Translations under genes and position numbers: made by a program | Shown: positions 5,506 to 5,518 of the stretch, piece after piece | Layout: each line of letters begins with the position of its first letter | Position numbering within the stretch: position 1 is the stretch's first letter | The notes under the pieces: model-generated | Database searches by the model: none | Seen by the model: only the letters and a program-made list of their open reading frames with translations | Told to the model about the DNA's origin: nothing | Assembly: GCA_019118725.1 (NCBI GenBank) | Contig: DWYO01000285.1 | Coordinates: forward strand, 1 to 5,518 | DNA: 5,518 nucleotides | Origin: Candidatus Parabacteroides intestinavium | GTDB lineage: Bacteria > Bacteroidota > Bacteroidia > Bacteroidales > Tannerellaceae | Reading direction: 5' to 3'

Positions 5506-5518
5506 TCTGCAATACAAG

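Larger units (their letters stand above)
5069..5518. other. 450-bp non-coding region with clustered repeats and dyads
   Basis: I see no convincing protein gene on either strand. The region is AT-rich and holds, left to right: direct repeats of AAGCGTTTT (5099-5107 and 5125-5133), a TTTCCGGAAA palindrome (5105-5114), a weak PhoH promoter, tandem TCAA octamers (5192-5223), a strong stem-loop (5251-5279), the inverted repeats 5291-5320 and 5322-5338, T-rich blocks (5390-5490), a second TTTCCGGAAA (5480-5489) and a possible rightward promoter box at the edge. It probably separates divergent transcription units, but no gene to the right is visible. Confidence 0.6.

Overview
The window looks like chromosomal core DNA from a Bacteroidales bacterium. 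The evidence is protein style (AspRS ending GLDRWVSLFAG, a long-form Nif3 and a PIN-PhoH protein), moderate GC, long AT-rich intergenic gaps, start codons mostly without Shine-Dalgarno sequences, and two good matches to the Bacteroidetes primary-sigma -7 element TAnnTTTG. Parabacteroides is my best guess for the genus, but that is an inference from recalled similarity and base composition.

All four genes are on the minus strand, so they read right to left: a PIN-domain PhoH-family ATPase (3743-5068), a cation diffusion facilitator (CDF) metal exporter (2612-3517), aspartyl-tRNA synthetase aspS (673-2430), and the N-terminal half of a Nif3-family protein (1-544, cut by the left edge). The gaps between them are 225, 181 and 128 bp, so this is not a tight operon. 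The CDF gene and aspS each have a recognisable promoter. nif3 has none that I can see and may depend on read-through from aspS. The four products do housekeeping jobs (RNA metabolism or stress, metal efflux, translation, a poorly understood metalloprotein) and share no obvious pathway.

The unexplained structure is in the gaps. (i) A near-palindromic element of about 35-40 bp before the CDF gene (3556-3604) has a second copy, identical at 26 of 28 core positions but with a decayed arm, before aspS (2502-2536). (ii) The aspS-nif3 gap holds a 74-nt hairpin whose 12-bp outer stem pairs fully only in the minus-strand RNA. (iii) The 450 bp right of the PhoH gene (5069-5518) has no convincing gene but holds four tandem TCAA octamers, a 10-bp perfect stem-loop, two AT-rich dyads, two TTTCCGGAAA palindromes and a possible rightward promoter at the edge.

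I found no CRISPR array, tRNA, rRNA, insertion sequence, phage gene or recognisable new multi-gene system.
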